NCBI GenBank assembly: GCA_028280445.1
Contig: JANQLU010000072.1
Coordinates: 62,001 to 126,000 of the forward strand
Source of the DNA: Pirellulaceae bacterium
GTDB lineage: Bacteria; Planctomycetota; Planctomycetia; Pirellulales; Pirellulaceae
Direction of reading: 5' to 3'
Length of the DNA stretch: 64,000 bases
Part shown: in pieces, positions 1-8,897 of the stretch
Layout of the letters: every line of letters begins with the position of its first letter
Numbering within the stretch: position 1 is the first letter of the stretch
Notes under the pieces: generated by a model
Database searches by the model: none
The model's input: the letters and a program-made list of their open reading frames with translations, nothing else
Told to the model about the DNA's origin: nothing
Position numbers and translations under genes: made by a program

Positions 1-201
1 CGCGCCAGCGGTCGAATGTTCCCCACTTGCAGCGAGATTCTCGAAGTCATCATGAAACTCGGCTATCGAAAAATGGATATCGCGGCTGAACAACCATCCG
101 AAGACTCATCCGAGGAAAACCAAGCCGATCTCGAACAAATCAACGACCCCGCAGAGCAGATCGACGAGACGTTTGATTCTATCGAACAATTGATGATGTA
201 A
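1..201 (+). CDS. C-terminal end of an unidentified protein (cut by window edge)
   Basis: The reading frame is open from the first base and ends at a TAA at 199-201, so this is the last 66 codons of a longer gene. The visible part has a short hydrophobic helix (SEILEVIMKLGYRKM) followed by a very acidic, Ser/Glu/Asp-rich tail (PSEDSSEENQADLEQ...). No known motif is recognisable in the fragment. A strong hairpin terminator follows 25 bases after the stop, which supports this being the true end of a transcribed gene. An ATG at 16 exists, but the frame continues upstream of it, so it is not taken as the start. Confidence 0.55.
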   Translation, partial: RASGRMFPTCSEILEVIMKLGYRKMDIAAEQPSEDSSEENQADLEQINDPAEQIDETFDSIEQLMM

Positions 202-225
202 ACAAAAAACAAGACACGCTAGCAG

Positions 226-257
226 AAAGCTGCCCGCATCACGGCAGCTTTTTTTTT
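226..257 (+). terminator. Intrinsic terminator of the leftmost gene
   Basis: A 9-bp stem (AAAGCTGCC at 226-234 pairing with GGCAGCTTT at 243-251) with an 8-base loop is followed by an unbroken T run to 257. It sits 25 bases after the stop of the partial gene. Confidence 0.85.
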
Positions 258-443
258 GCGCTAGCACAAGCTTTGAAAAAACTTGACCTTGTGACAACTT
301 GAGCGTTTTTCTATTTTTCGCCTGATTTTTTTGTAAATCGTCGTCCAGATACAAGTTTTGGCAACGCTCGTATCCGGACACCTGATTGATGAACAAAAAA
401 ATCGACTTAGATGACCGCAAAAAACATCTACAGGCAAAACGCC

Positions 444-1202
444 ATGAACCGAATGCAAATTTCTCATTCCGTCACCGCCTCGTTGGTTGCAACCTTGATT
501 GGTGCACTCACCATCATCACCAGCGGTTGCAATTTGGCCTCCAATGGAGATTGTTTGCAGGGAAAACGTTGGTTTGATGCTGGCAATTACAACCAGGCGT
601 TACAAAGATTCCAACAAGCGCTCAACAAAGACCCGGCAAACCCAGACGCCTACTACAATATTGGCGCGGTATATCAACGTCTTGCCACGGATACTCGCAA
701 CCCCAATTGGTTGCCTCACGCCGAAAACCATTTCCGCCAGGCGATTAAACTCAATGATCGACATGTCGAAGCCCATCGTGCATTGGCCGTTCTGCTGATT
801 CAATCGAATCGTCAAAACCACGCTTTTGATTTAATTCGGACGTGGCAACAACGACATCCGGAATCCCCCGAACCGCTGATCGAGCTGGCTCGATTGCACC
901 AGGAGTATGGAGATCAACAACGTGCTGTTCAATTCCTGGCGGACGCCATTGGCATTGATGGTCGAAATTTCAGAGCACACAAAGCTTTGGGCATCATTCG
1001 AGAACAACAGGGACAATACCAATTGGCATTGGACAATTTTATGCGGTCCTATCAGTCCAACAGCATGCAACCAGACGTTGCCCAGAAAATTGCGACATTG
1101 CAAACTCGACTGCAAACAGCAGCGGCTCCCAATTATTCATTCCAAAATCGGCAGGGAACATTGACTCAACCGGGCACGGCCAATCAATACGTGCCGCGTT
1201 AG
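444..1202 (+). CDS. TPR-repeat lipoprotein
   Basis: Secreted tetratricopeptide-repeat protein of about 252 residues, probably a scaffold anchored to a membrane. The N-terminus has a basic start, a hydrophobic segment (VTASLVATLIGALTII) and a lipobox-like TSGC, so lipid attachment at that Cys is likely. TPR-type helices follow: one clear unit around GNYNQALQRFQQALNKDP...AYYNIGAVY, and further units around HFRQAIKLN...AHRALAVLL and YQLALDNFMRSY. The ATG at 444 is preferred because it puts the signal segment near the N-terminus; 411 and 453 are alternatives. The C-terminal 35 residues are low complexity (Gln/Asn/Thr). Its stop codon overlaps that of the convergent macro-domain gene. Partner and role are not evident. 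Confidence 0.75.
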   Translation: MNRMQISHSVTASLVATLIGALTIITSGCNLASNGDCLQGKRWFDAGNYNQALQRFQQALNKDPANPDAYYNIGAVYQRLATDTRNPNWLPHAENHFRQAIKLNDRHVEAHRALAVLLIQSNRQNHAFDLIRTWQQRHPESPEPLIELARLHQEYGDQQRAVQFLADAIGIDGRNFRAHKALGIIREQQGQYQLALDNFMRSYQSNSMQPDVAQKIATLQTRLQTAAAPNYSFQNRQGTLTQPGTANQYVPR

Positions 1203-1735
1203 CTCAAACGAACACCGATTTCTTCGAGTCGTTTCCGGTACAACTCCGCATCGCTCGATTCAAAACAGCAAAACACGACACGCTCCGGCAAATCGTTTTC
1301 TTTCAGCCAGTGCACCACGGTCATGATGGCGATCTCACAAGCTTCCTGTTTGGGAAAATGATAAACACCAGTTGAAATACAGGGAAACGCCACAGACGCG
1401 ATCCGATGTTCCCGCGCGATCTGCAATGAAGAACGATAAGCCGACGCGAGAGTCGGGGAATCCGAATCTAGATCTTTGAAAATCGGTCCAACAGCGTGAA
1501 TCACATAATCCATCGGCAACTCAAAAGCAGTCGTGATTTTCGCATCGCCCGGAGGGCAGGGGGCCAACGCTTTCGAGGCCTGAACCAACTCGGGCCCCGC
1601 AGCACGATGGACAGCTCCGTCAACGCCGCCTCCACCAATCAATTGCGAATTTGCCGCAGTCACGACTGCATGGACGTTCTGCTGAGTGATGTCGCCCACA
1701 ACCAGATCAATGCGGTTTTCAAAACTTTGATTCAT
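1199..1735 (-). CDS. Macro-domain protein (ADP-ribose / O-acetyl-ADP-ribose hydrolase type)
   Basis: A single macro domain fills the 178 residues. Diagnostic signatures are the ribose-binding stretch VVTAANSQLIGGGGVDGAVH, with the catalytic-type Asn and the GGGVDGAIH-like loop, and ISTGVYHFP near residue 120, which contacts the phosphates. The family (YmdB, TM macro proteins) removes acetyl from O-acetyl-ADP-ribose or ADP-ribose from acidic residues in the cytoplasm. The start lies 7 bases after the stop of nnrD on the same strand, so the two are almost certainly co-transcribed. That pairing suggests clean-up of damaged or spent NAD derivatives (inference). Exact substrate cannot be told from sequence. 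Confidence 0.92.
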   Translation of the reverse strand: MNQSFENRIDLVVGDITQQNVHAVVTAANSQLIGGGGVDGAVHRAAGPELVQASKALAPCPPGDAKITTAFELPMDYVIHAVGPIFKDLDSDSPTLASAYRSSLQIAREHRIASVAFPCISTGVYHFPKQEACEIAIMTVVHWLKENDLPERVVFCCFESSDAELYRKRLEEIGVRLS

Positions 1736-1742
1736 ATCGCAT

Positions 1743-2636
1743 TTACGCTTTCTCGGTTTCCAGATGCCGCCAGGCGGCGGACAAACCTGTGGCGATCATT
1801 TCGGCGGTAATAAACGGCGTCGCGTATCTTGGTAACAATAATTCCGCGGACAGACCGTGCAAATAGGCGGCCAACTGTGCTGCGTCAAACGGCTCCATGC
1901 CTTGTGCTAACAAACTGACAACCAACCCGGTCAATACGTCACCCGTTCCTCCTGTAGCCAACGCGGCATTCCCCGTTTCGTTCACCGCCATTTTCTCACC
2001 ATCGGTGACAATAGAATGATGTCCTTTGAGCAACACGATCAAACCGTGTTGCAAAGCGAACTCCGCCGCCACGGATTCGCGATTCGCATTGATGTCATCA
2101 ATCGACATTCCCGTTAATCGAGCAAACTCGCCCAGATGTGGCGTGAATATTCGGGCGGTCGACAATTGCCGGTTTCGCCAAACGTCGGACACGGCCAAAA
2201 CATTCAATGCATCGGCGTCAAAGACAACAGGTTGTTCGCATAATTGAAACAGATTTTCGGCAATGATTCGCACGTCGCCTGATTGACCCAGCCCCGGCCC
2301 GATGGCAACAGCCGTCTGGCGTTGACAAGCCGCATGGATGGTTGGCCAGTCAGATGCATTGGTTGACAGAAAACCATCGTCGTTGGTTGACTCAGCCAAT
2401 GGGATAGTCATCCAACATGGATTGCGGGCGGCGACAATGGAAAACACGCATTGAGGTGTCGCAATTGTCAACTTGCCTGTTCCACCATGAATCGCCCCCA
2501 AACCAGCCAGCACGGCCGCACCGCTCATGCATTGGCTTCCGGCAATGATTAGACTCGATCCAAATGTTCCTTTGTGCGCGTGCTCTGGACGCGGCGGCGG
2601 TTTCGGAATTTGTTTCACAAGTTCAGGTTTCGACAT
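1743..2636 (-). CDS. nnrD: ADP/ATP-dependent NAD(P)H-hydrate dehydratase
   Basis: Repairs hydrated NADH/NADPH (NADHX) back to the active cofactor. The 297 residues carry the ribokinase-like carbohydrate-kinase fold of the CARKD/NnrD family: HKGTFGSSLIIAGS at the start, AIGPGLGQ, VFDADALN, TPHLGEFARL, VLLKGHHSIV and the catalytic GGTGDVLTG loop. Only the dehydratase half is present. The epimerase half (NnrE), fused to it in many bacteria, is absent and must be encoded elsewhere if present. The ATG at 2636 (MSKPEL) is chosen over an upstream one at 2666 because the extra ten residues do not match the family. First gene of a two-gene unit with the macro-domain gene. Confidence 0.92.
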   Translation of the reverse strand: MSKPELVKQIPKPPPRPEHAHKGTFGSSLIIAGSQCMSGAAVLAGLGAIHGGTGKLTIATPQCVFSIVAARNPCWMTIPLAESTNDDGFLSTNASDWPTIHAACQRQTAVAIGPGLGQSGDVRIIAENLFQLCEQPVVFDADALNVLAVSDVWRNRQLSTARIFTPHLGEFARLTGMSIDDINANRESVAAEFALQHGLIVLLKGHHSIVTDGEKMAVNETGNAALATGGTGDVLTGLVVSLLAQGMEPFDAAQLAAYLHGLSAELLLPRYATPFITAEMIATGLSAAWRHLETEKA

Positions 2637-2689
2637 TGGTCCGATTGTACACCAAACACGAAACATTGTGGGTGCGCAGCTCTAAATCA

Positions 2690-2759
2690 CAAGCGCGAAG
2701 CGCGAGCGAGGGACCGCGTTTCACCGCACATCAGCGTGGTTGTCGTCCCTCGCTCACTA
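2690..2759. repeat. Dispersed intergenic palindrome, family A (copy 1)
   Basis: Imperfect inverted repeat: GCGCGAGCGAGGGACC on the left arm and a reversed GGTCCCTCGCTCAC-type arm on the right (one arm altered to CGTCCCTCGCTCAC), around a centre rich in CACATCAGCGTGG. The same element recurs at 2786, 10581, 14595, 19445 and 28691. Confidence 0.85.
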
Positions 2760-2785
2760 GGATTTTGCATTAAACAAAAATCATA

Positions 2786-2866
2786 ACCCGAAACGTGAGT
2801 GAGGGACTACGTTTAGCTGCACTTTTGTGTGGCTGTGGTCCCTCGCTCACGCTTCGCGCTTACGAT
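2786..2866. repeat. Dispersed intergenic palindrome, family A (copy 2)
   Basis: Second copy, 26 bases after the first. The arms run from AACCCGAAACGTGAGTGAGG to CCTCGCTCACGCTTCGCGCTT. Both copies lie in the gap between nnrD and the next gene, which holds nothing else I can recognise. Confidence 0.85.
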
Positions 2867-2977
2867 TTAGACTGCAACGCTAAATCTCACACTCCTCTAA
2901 AGCTGACGGAGGCTCAACGACAAAACCGCCGCGAAACATCACGACGGTCTGAAAAAAGTTGATCGGCTTAATTGTCT

Positions 2978-3466
2978 TTAGCTGACACGTTTGAACATCA
3001 TTGCAACGGGTCCCATTTTTTTCTTTTCCGCTTCATCAGCGGCTTCCATTTTGATTTGATTGTCGCTCATGAATCGAATCAGTACTTTTTTGGGAGCGTT
3101 TTTGCCCATGTCTTGAACGGAAATGGTAACCGTGTCTTCGTTTTTCGATTCCACTTTGTAAGTCCCGGATTCAGTTCTGGATTTGCCGAACATTTCTTGG
3201 TTCATTTCAGCGCTGCCGTCTTTTTTGAATTCGAAAGAAATCTTCATGGCCGTTGCAAATTCGGCTTCTTTGCGTAATCGTTCTTTTTCCTTTTCATCTT
3301 TGGCTTGCGCGATCATCGATTCGACCATCGCCTCCGAATCGATTTCCCATTGACCGATCAACTGGTCGGCTCGATCTCCTTTTGCGTTGTTCCCACCAGG
3401 ACGTTGACACCCCATGGAAACTGCAAAAACCCCCATGAACAAGACTGCAATCATTTTTTTAAACAT
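2978..3466 (-). CDS. Small lipoprotein of unknown function
   Basis: A 162-residue secreted protein with an N-terminal signal (FKKMIAVLFMGVFAVSMGC) ending in a lipobox-like SMGC. After a flexible Gly/Asn linker comes a helix rich in Glu/Lys and then an alternating beta pattern (ISFEFKKDGSAEMNQ, SGTYKVESKNEDTVTISV, KKVLIRFMSDNQIKM). This resembles a small lipocalin-like or DUF-type beta barrel seen in many planctomycete lipoproteins. A GGAG-type ribosome site precedes the ATG. The gene is alone on its strand between a repeat-filled gap and a divergent operon. Function unknown. Confidence 0.7.
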   Translation of the reverse strand: MFKKMIAVLFMGVFAVSMGCQRPGGNNAKGDRADQLIGQWEIDSEAMVESMIAQAKDEKEKERLRKEAEFATAMKISFEFKKDGSAEMNQEMFGKSRTESGTYKVESKNEDTVTISVQDMGKNAPKKVLIRFMSDNQIKMEAADEAEKKKMGPVAMMFKRVS

Positions 3467-3766
3467 TCTGATCTCCGAATTTGCGGCTTACCGCGGCTAG
3501 ACGAACTGGAGACCAACTGCAGAACCATACTGCTCAACTGTCTCCTTCGCCAATCAAATGCGGGAAATTTTTAATACCTTTCAAAAACAATTCGTTTTTT
3601 TCAAAAATGGCAAAGCCGCGCAGCGAATAAGCTGTCTCACACGGATCGACGCGAACCCGAATCAAAACGATTCACTCGGCACAGCGTTTTGGCGATTGCG
3701 TGTCACTCCAGATGTTGCGAAAATAACTATGAACGTATCGTTGACCTGAGGTTTCGAGATAAACGG
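3467..3766. other. Divergent intergenic region without recognised gene
   Basis: 300 bases between the minus-strand lipoprotein and the plus-strand membrane-protein operon. It must hold both promoters. I see no clear hexamer pair, hairpin or dispersed repeat in it. Confidence 0.4.
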
Positions 3767-6643
3767 ATGCTTTCTTTTTTCACGATGATTTTCTCATCTC
3801 GACAGCTAAAACATGTTGTCGTCCGCAATGTTCTCTTGATGCTATTCTGCTGTTCGATCGTATCGGTGACCGGCTGCGGTGGATGTTCGGACAAAGACGC
3901 CAAAGCCAAGGCGGATGCCAAAAAGAAAAAAGAGGAAGAAGAAAAGAAGAAAAAAAAGAAAAAGAAAAAACCGTTTGAAAAACAACCTGCTGTGTTTTTG
4001 CCTGGCGAACGACAAAACCCGTTGTCAGCCAATCGTTACAAAGCGGGACATTGGGTCAACGTCCAAGTGCCGACGGTTTCCAATCGCAACAACTACGATG
4101 GCATCCTGCAGGCGACTCCGATTCGCGGAACGCGGCCCATGCTCCTCGAAGGTTCTAATTTCTACATGACGACCAGCCGGCCAGTCAGTTTGCCGAAAGA
4201 GCAATGGAAAAATCTGGAAACCACCGTTTTTATTCCGCGCCGCGAAGGCGATGGTTCGATGATCAGCCGAAGTGTGACCGTCGATTTTCGATTGCGCAGC
4301 CGCAGTGGAACCGGTGATTTTGGTGAACCCAGTGGTTCGATTCTGCTCAAAGAGTACCAATACCATTTTGGCGTACTGACGAGCAATCCGGCACGCTACA
4401 GCTATTTAAAAATTATCGACACAACCAAACTGCCCAATAACGAAAGCTCCACGACGCGACCAGAAATTTTTTACCATTTGTTTTATTCGCAAAAAGATCA
4501 ACAGGTCCCTTTGCCGAGCCAGAGTTTGGCGTGGACCACGATCGCGTATCTGTTGTGGGACGATCTCGATCCGGATTTGCTGACCCCCGAACAACAAACA
4601 GCCATGGTCGATTGGCTTCATTGGGGCGGGCAATTGATCATCAGCGGCCCCGCCAGCTTGGAAAAACTGTCAACCAGTTTTTTGGCCGACTATTTACCTG
4701 CGACCGTGGCCGAAAACGTCAACCTGACTGCCAGTGATTTCGCAGAGTTAAACCAATCGTGGTCGATTCCCGTCCGTAACAAACGCGGTGAAAAGCATAA
4801 CCTGCAAATTCCAGCAGACGCCAAATTGTTGGGTTGTAAATTAGAACCGACTGACAGTTCGACAATCGTTGCATCAACAGGTGGACTCGTTGCAGAACGC
4901 AATATCGGCCGAGGACGGATTGTGGCCACTGCATTTGCGTTGGATTCACGCGTGTTTTTGCGTTGGCGGAGTTTTGCCGGATTCTACCAGACGTGTTTGA
5001 TGCGACGACCGGCCAGGCTGTTTCACCAAAACAGCAACCAGGTCAGAACGTACATGACCTGGGAAGCCAGCGGCCCGATCCTCGACCCATTGCTGGGTTC
5101 CACGCTCCGATATCTCAGTCGGGATCTGGGACCCGACGGAACTGCGCCCAAATATGTTTGGCAACCTCCCATCGATCCCGATGTTGACCGGCGGTTTGGG
5201 TTTAGCAACACGTACATTGAGGACGAACCACAGATCCACACGGCAAGCTCTCGCGTACTGACCAATAAACGCGCTTACGGTGGTTATACGAATACGTCGG
5301 AGTCTGGTGTCGCAGGCTGGAATGACCATAGTGCCGTTTCCGAAGCGTCTCGTGAAATACTTGGCAGCGCCGCTGGGATTACGCCACCGTCGCGGGATTT
5401 TGTTTTACGGATGTTATTGATCTATCTCGCTGCACTGGTACCGGCCAACTGGCTCATTTTCAAATTGATCGGACGGGTTGAATGGGCGTGGATGATGGCC
5501 CCCATCATTTCTATTGTCGGCGCTGTCGCGGTTGTCAAATTTGCGGCCCTCGATATTGGATTTGTCCGCAGCTCGACCACGGTCAGTGTCCTCGAACTTC
5601 ACGGAGGATATTCTCGTGGCCATTTGACGAGTTACACATCGTTATATACGTCGTTGTCGACCAATTATGATGTCGAATTTTCTGACTCCGAAGCACTGAT
5701 CATGCCGTTTTCAAAATCGATCGACTATCAACGACCGGTAGACGCTTCACCCAAAAAAGTTCAGCTCGATATCGGCCGCGATATCCGATTTCAAGACTTT
5801 CCCATTCAATCCAACACTTCGGAGCGTTATCACAGCGAACGGATGCTCGATATTGGCGGCAATATTTCGCTGATCAAAAACAATGGAAAACTGGGACTGC
5901 AAAACTCTTCGAATCTGGAATTGTTGGATGCGGCCGTGATCCAACTGGATGCAGCGAATCAATTCCAGGTCGCCTGGCTCGGTGAGGTGAAATCGGGACA
6001 ACAAATCGATGCATTGCCGTTCAAACAAAACAAACGAGAAGGTTTGCGCGGGACGTGGTCGCAATCCAGAGTGATGTTTAGTCCCGTTCGCTGCGCGGAT
6101 CAAATCATTGAGATCGTAAAAAACAATCGCGAGACCAAACTTTTTACCTCGGAAATTCCCTATCTCGAAATCACCCAAGCCATTGAGCAAGATTCCAAAC
6201 TCAACGAACTGATGAAAAATTTTGCGATTGCAACTCAACGCTGTTCGACGCTGAGAGCTGCGGAATTGCGGGATCTGGACAACCTCGTCATTTCGCGCGA
6301 CCAATTGATCGAAATCTGCGAACTGGCCAACGAAAGCGACCGATTTCGACTTGGACGACTGCTCGATTTATTCGTCGACAAACTTGAATTTCAAAAAGGT
6401 GAAATGCGATTGATTGCCTGGACCAGTCAAAAAGTTGACCAGGCCACGATCAAACCGGACGCGACACAGACCACTCAAAAAACCATGATTATTGTTCACC
6501 TGGAACGACCTGCACTTTCAACACCCAAACGAGAGTCCAGGGTATTCTCGGATTACTCCAAGTTCGATTACGATGATTATTTCAAGGATGACGAGGAGAA
6601 GGACGATGGCGGTTCAGCGAACGGTGAAAACGCAATTAATTAA
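3767..6643 (+). CDS. Large membrane-anchored protein linked to an ABC ATPase
   Basis: About 958 residues from the ATG at 3767; an earlier ATG at 3689 has no plausible signal. The N-terminus has a membrane segment (VVVRNVLLMLFCCSIVSV) ending in a lipobox-like TGC, followed by an extraordinary Lys/Glu tract with a run of nine lysines. The body contains a glutamine-amidotransferase-like or GldG-like stretch (DDLDPDLLTPEQQTAMVDWL...GGQLIISGP). Two membrane helices (FVLRMLLIYLAALVPANWLIF and WMMAPIISIVGAVAVVKFAAL) lie around residues 550-600, and a long periplasmic-type domain and an acidic tail follow. The ABC ATPase gene starts 18 bases downstream. The pair resembles the GldG/GldA-type arrangement, but no separate permease gene is present. 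A role in export or gliding-type transport is inference. Confidence 0.7.
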   Translation: MLSFFTMIFSSRQLKHVVVRNVLLMLFCCSIVSVTGCGGCSDKDAKAKADAKKKKEEEEKKKKKKKKKPFEKQPAVFLPGERQNPLSANRYKAGHWVNVQVPTVSNRNNYDGILQATPIRGTRPMLLEGSNFYMTTSRPVSLPKEQWKNLETTVFIPRREGDGSMISRSVTVDFRLRSRSGTGDFGEPSGSILLKEYQYHFGVLTSNPARYSYLKIIDTTKLPNNESSTTRPEIFYHLFYSQKDQQVPLPSQSLAWTTIAYLLWDDLDPDLLTPEQQTAMVDWLHWGGQLIISGPASLEKLSTSFLADYLPATVAENVNLTASDFAELNQSWSIPVRNKRGEKHNLQIPADAKLLGCKLEPTDSSTIVASTGGLVAERNIGRGRIVATAFALDSRVFLRWRSFAGFYQTCLMRRPARLFHQNSNQVRTYMTWEASGPILDPLLGSTLRYLSRDLGPDGTAPKYVWQPPIDPDVDRRFGFSNTYIEDEPQIHTASSRVLTNKRAYGGYTNTSESGVAGWNDHSAVSEASREILGSAAGITPPSRDFVLRMLLIYLAALVPANWLIFKLIGRVEWAWMMAPIISIVGAVAVVKFAALDIGFVRSSTTVSVLELHGGYSRGHLTSYTSLYTSLSTNYDVEFSDSEALIMPFSKSIDYQRPVDASPKKVQLDIGRDIRFQDFPIQSNTSERYHSERMLDIGGNISLIKNNGKLGLQNSSNLELLDAAVIQLDAANQFQVAWLGEVKSGQQIDALPFKQNKREGLRGTWSQSRVMFSPVRCADQIIEIVKNNRETKLFTSEIPYLEITQAIEQDSKLNELMKNFAIATQRCSTLRAAELRDLDNLVISRDQLIEICELANESDRFRLGRLLDLFVDKLEFQKGEMRLIAWTSQKVDQATIKPDATQTTQKTMIIVHLERPALSTPKRESRVFSDYSKFDYDDYFKDDEEKDDGGSANGENAIN

Positions 6644-6661
6644 GACCAACAACATTGATCG

Positions 6662-7588
6662 ATGATCGAACTTAAAAATTTTGGTAAAGACTACGGCAGT
6701 TTTACGGCAGTCGAAAATCTCGATTTGAAAATCGACGAAGGCGAAATGTTTGGTTTCATTGGACCCAATGGCGCCGGCAAAAGCACGTCGATTCGATTTC
6801 TGGCAACGTTGCTCCGTTCGACTCGCGGAGACGGTGAAGTCAATGGGTTCAGCGTCACACGTCAACCGATGGACGTGCGACGCAGCGTTGGATACATGCC
6901 GGACAATTTTGGTGTCTACGACGGTATGAAGGTTTGGGAGTTTCTGGATTTCTTTGCGGTGGCCTACAAAATCGGCCGGACCAAACGCAAACAAGTGATC
7001 CGCGATGTTTTGGATCTGCTCGATTTGACCTACAAACGGGATGCGTTCGTCAACAGTTTGTCACGGGGTATGAAACAACGGCTGTGTCTGGCGAAAACAC
7101 TGGTTCACGATCCGCCGGTACTGATTCTCGATGAGCCCGCCAGTGGCCTCGACCCTCGTGCGCGGATCGAAGTCAAAGCCCTGTTGAAAGAACTCCGCAG
7201 GATGGGCAAAACCATCTTGATTTCAAGCCACATTTTGACTGAGCTCGCCGATTGTTGCACTTCGATCGGAATCATCGAACGCGGCAAATTGTTGATGCAT
7301 GGCCCAATCGAAGAAGTCTACCGGCAGATCTCGCAAAACAACATTATCGAAGCGAAATTCAAAGCAAACACCGACGTAGCGCTCAGTATCATCCGCAGCA
7401 ATCCCGAAGTCCGCGATGTCCAGGTGGACGGCGATCGGGTGATGATCGAGTTCGCGACAGTCGATCACTGCGGTTCGGAATTGCTCAAAGAGCTGATTCG
7501 TCAAGACGTTTCTGTTCGCAGTTTCGCAGAAAAAGAGCCGACTCTCGAAGACGTATTTATGATGGTCACCAAAGGACTGGTTCAATAA
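6662..7588 (+). CDS. ABC transporter ATP-binding protein (CcmA/GldA-like)
   Basis: Cytoplasmic ATPase of 308 residues that would power a membrane exporter. Walker A is GPNGAGKST at residues 34-42. The signature motif is LSRGM in place of the usual LSGGQ, a form common in the CcmA/NatA-type subgroup. Walker B is VLILDEPASGLDP, and the switch His lies in ISSHILTEL. The C-terminal 90 residues form the extra regulatory domain of this subgroup, ending in the typical EPTLEDVFM motif. It lies 18 bases after the large membrane protein gene and is likely co-transcribed. No permease of the usual kind follows; the next gene is serC. Confidence 0.92.
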   Translation: MIELKNFGKDYGSFTAVENLDLKIDEGEMFGFIGPNGAGKSTSIRFLATLLRSTRGDGEVNGFSVTRQPMDVRRSVGYMPDNFGVYDGMKVWEFLDFFAVAYKIGRTKRKQVIRDVLDLLDLTYKRDAFVNSLSRGMKQRLCLAKTLVHDPPVLILDEPASGLDPRARIEVKALLKELRRMGKTILISSHILTELADCCTSIGIIERGKLLMHGPIEEVYRQISQNNIIEAKFKANTDVALSIIRSNPEVRDVQVDGDRVMIEFATVDHCGSELLKELIRQDVSVRSFAEKEPTLEDVFMMVTKGLVQ

Positions 7589-7734
7589 TTTGCTGAATTC
7601 CGCATGGCCCTGAATTCCCGCGACAAACTGCCCAAGAAATTCTTTCACCGGACTGCCAAAATCTCCGGGATATCGGTACGATGAGCGTAATCGCCAGACC
7701 CCTTTGCTAATTGAAATCACCGTGGTGACTTTTT

Positions 7735-8835
7735 ATGTCAAATGCCGTAACTGTTGAACGCGTCTACAATTTTTCTGCTGGCCCTGCCGTACTGCCTGAG
7801 CCGGTTCTGGAGCAAGTTCGTGATGAAATGTTGTGCTTGCCCGGAGTGGGCAGCTCCGTCCTCGAAATCAGTCATCGTAGCCCGGCGTTCGAAGAAATCC
7901 TCGATAATACAACGCAAGGGATTCGCAACCTGTTTCAAGTCAATGATGACTACGAGATTTTGTTTCTGCAGGGAGGTTCGCGATTACAATTCGCGATGGT
8001 TCCGATGAACCTGATTCCTGCAGGCGAGTCTGCAGATTATCTGGTCACTGGTTCGTGGAGTCAAAAAGCAGCACAAGAAGCAGTTGGTTTGACAGATTCA
8101 AAAATCGTCTGGGATGGCAAACCAGATCGATACCGATCGGTTCCACAAACCGGCGACTACGAAACAAACACTGCTGCCCGTTACTTGTATTATTGTTCCA
8201 ACGAAACTATTCAGGGCGTGCAGTTTCAGGATCACCCTGAAGGAAAAAATTTGGTTTGTGACGCATCGAGCGATTTCCTTTCGCGCCCCATGGATATTTC
8301 GAAACACGCAGTCGTCTATGCCTGTGCCCAAAAAAATGCCGGCCCGGCAGGTGTCAATGTTGTGATTTTGCGGCGTGATCTGCTGGATGCGATTCCTGAC
8401 GGTTTGCCAGGCTACTTGGACTATCGTAGTCATGTCGACGCTGGTTCACGTTACAACACGCCGCCTACGTTTGCCATTTATGTGACCGGGCTGGTTTTGA
8501 ATTGGGTCGAGCAACAATTTGGTTCGCTCGAGTCCATTCAAAAACACAACGAACAAAAATGTGCATTGCTCTATGACGTCATTGATCGTTACAGTGATTT
8601 TTATATCGGTCATGCAGTGGAGCGGGATCGTTCGAAAATGAATGTCACGTTCAAATTCGACAACGAAAAATTTGATGCGTTGTTCAAAACAATGGCGGCC
8701 GAGCGACAACTGACCAACCTCGGGGGCCACCGTAGCGTTGGTGGTATTCGCGCGTCGATTTACAATGCGATGCCGGTTGCCGGTGTTCAGACGCTTGCCG
8801 ATTTCATGGAAGAATTTGCTCAACAAAACGGCTAA
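7735..8835 (+). CDS. serC: Phosphoserine aminotransferase
   Basis: Converts 3-phosphohydroxypyruvate and glutamate to phosphoserine, the second step of serine synthesis. It is full length for the family (366 residues). The N-terminal YNFSAGPAVLPEPVLEQ is diagnostic. The PLP-binding lysine is K200 in CAQKNAGPAG. Other family blocks are FLQGGSRLQFAMVPMNL, NETIQGVQF and SVGGIRASIYNAMP near the end. It is followed by serA with a 62-base gap on the same strand, so the first two enzymes of the phosphorylated serine pathway form an operon. Confidence 0.97.
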   Translation: MSNAVTVERVYNFSAGPAVLPEPVLEQVRDEMLCLPGVGSSVLEISHRSPAFEEILDNTTQGIRNLFQVNDDYEILFLQGGSRLQFAMVPMNLIPAGESADYLVTGSWSQKAAQEAVGLTDSKIVWDGKPDRYRSVPQTGDYETNTAARYLYYCSNETIQGVQFQDHPEGKNLVCDASSDFLSRPMDISKHAVVYACAQKNAGPAGVNVVILRRDLLDAIPDGLPGYLDYRSHVDAGSRYNTPPTFAIYVTGLVLNWVEQQFGSLESIQKHNEQKCALLYDVIDRYSDFYIGHAVERDRSKMNVTFKFDNEKFDALFKTMAAERQLTNLGGHRSVGGIRASIYNAMPVAGVQTLADFMEEFAQQNG

Positions 8836-8897
8836 AAAGTTTTCGCGGACCCCCCCACCCCGACCATCCCAAACAAAATCCAGGTTCGGTAAATAAA

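Noticed and set aside
2564-2786. Two plus-strand open frames over the end of nnrD and the family A repeats
   Set aside because: They overlap nnrD in antisense and then run through repeat DNA; no ribosome site or fold.
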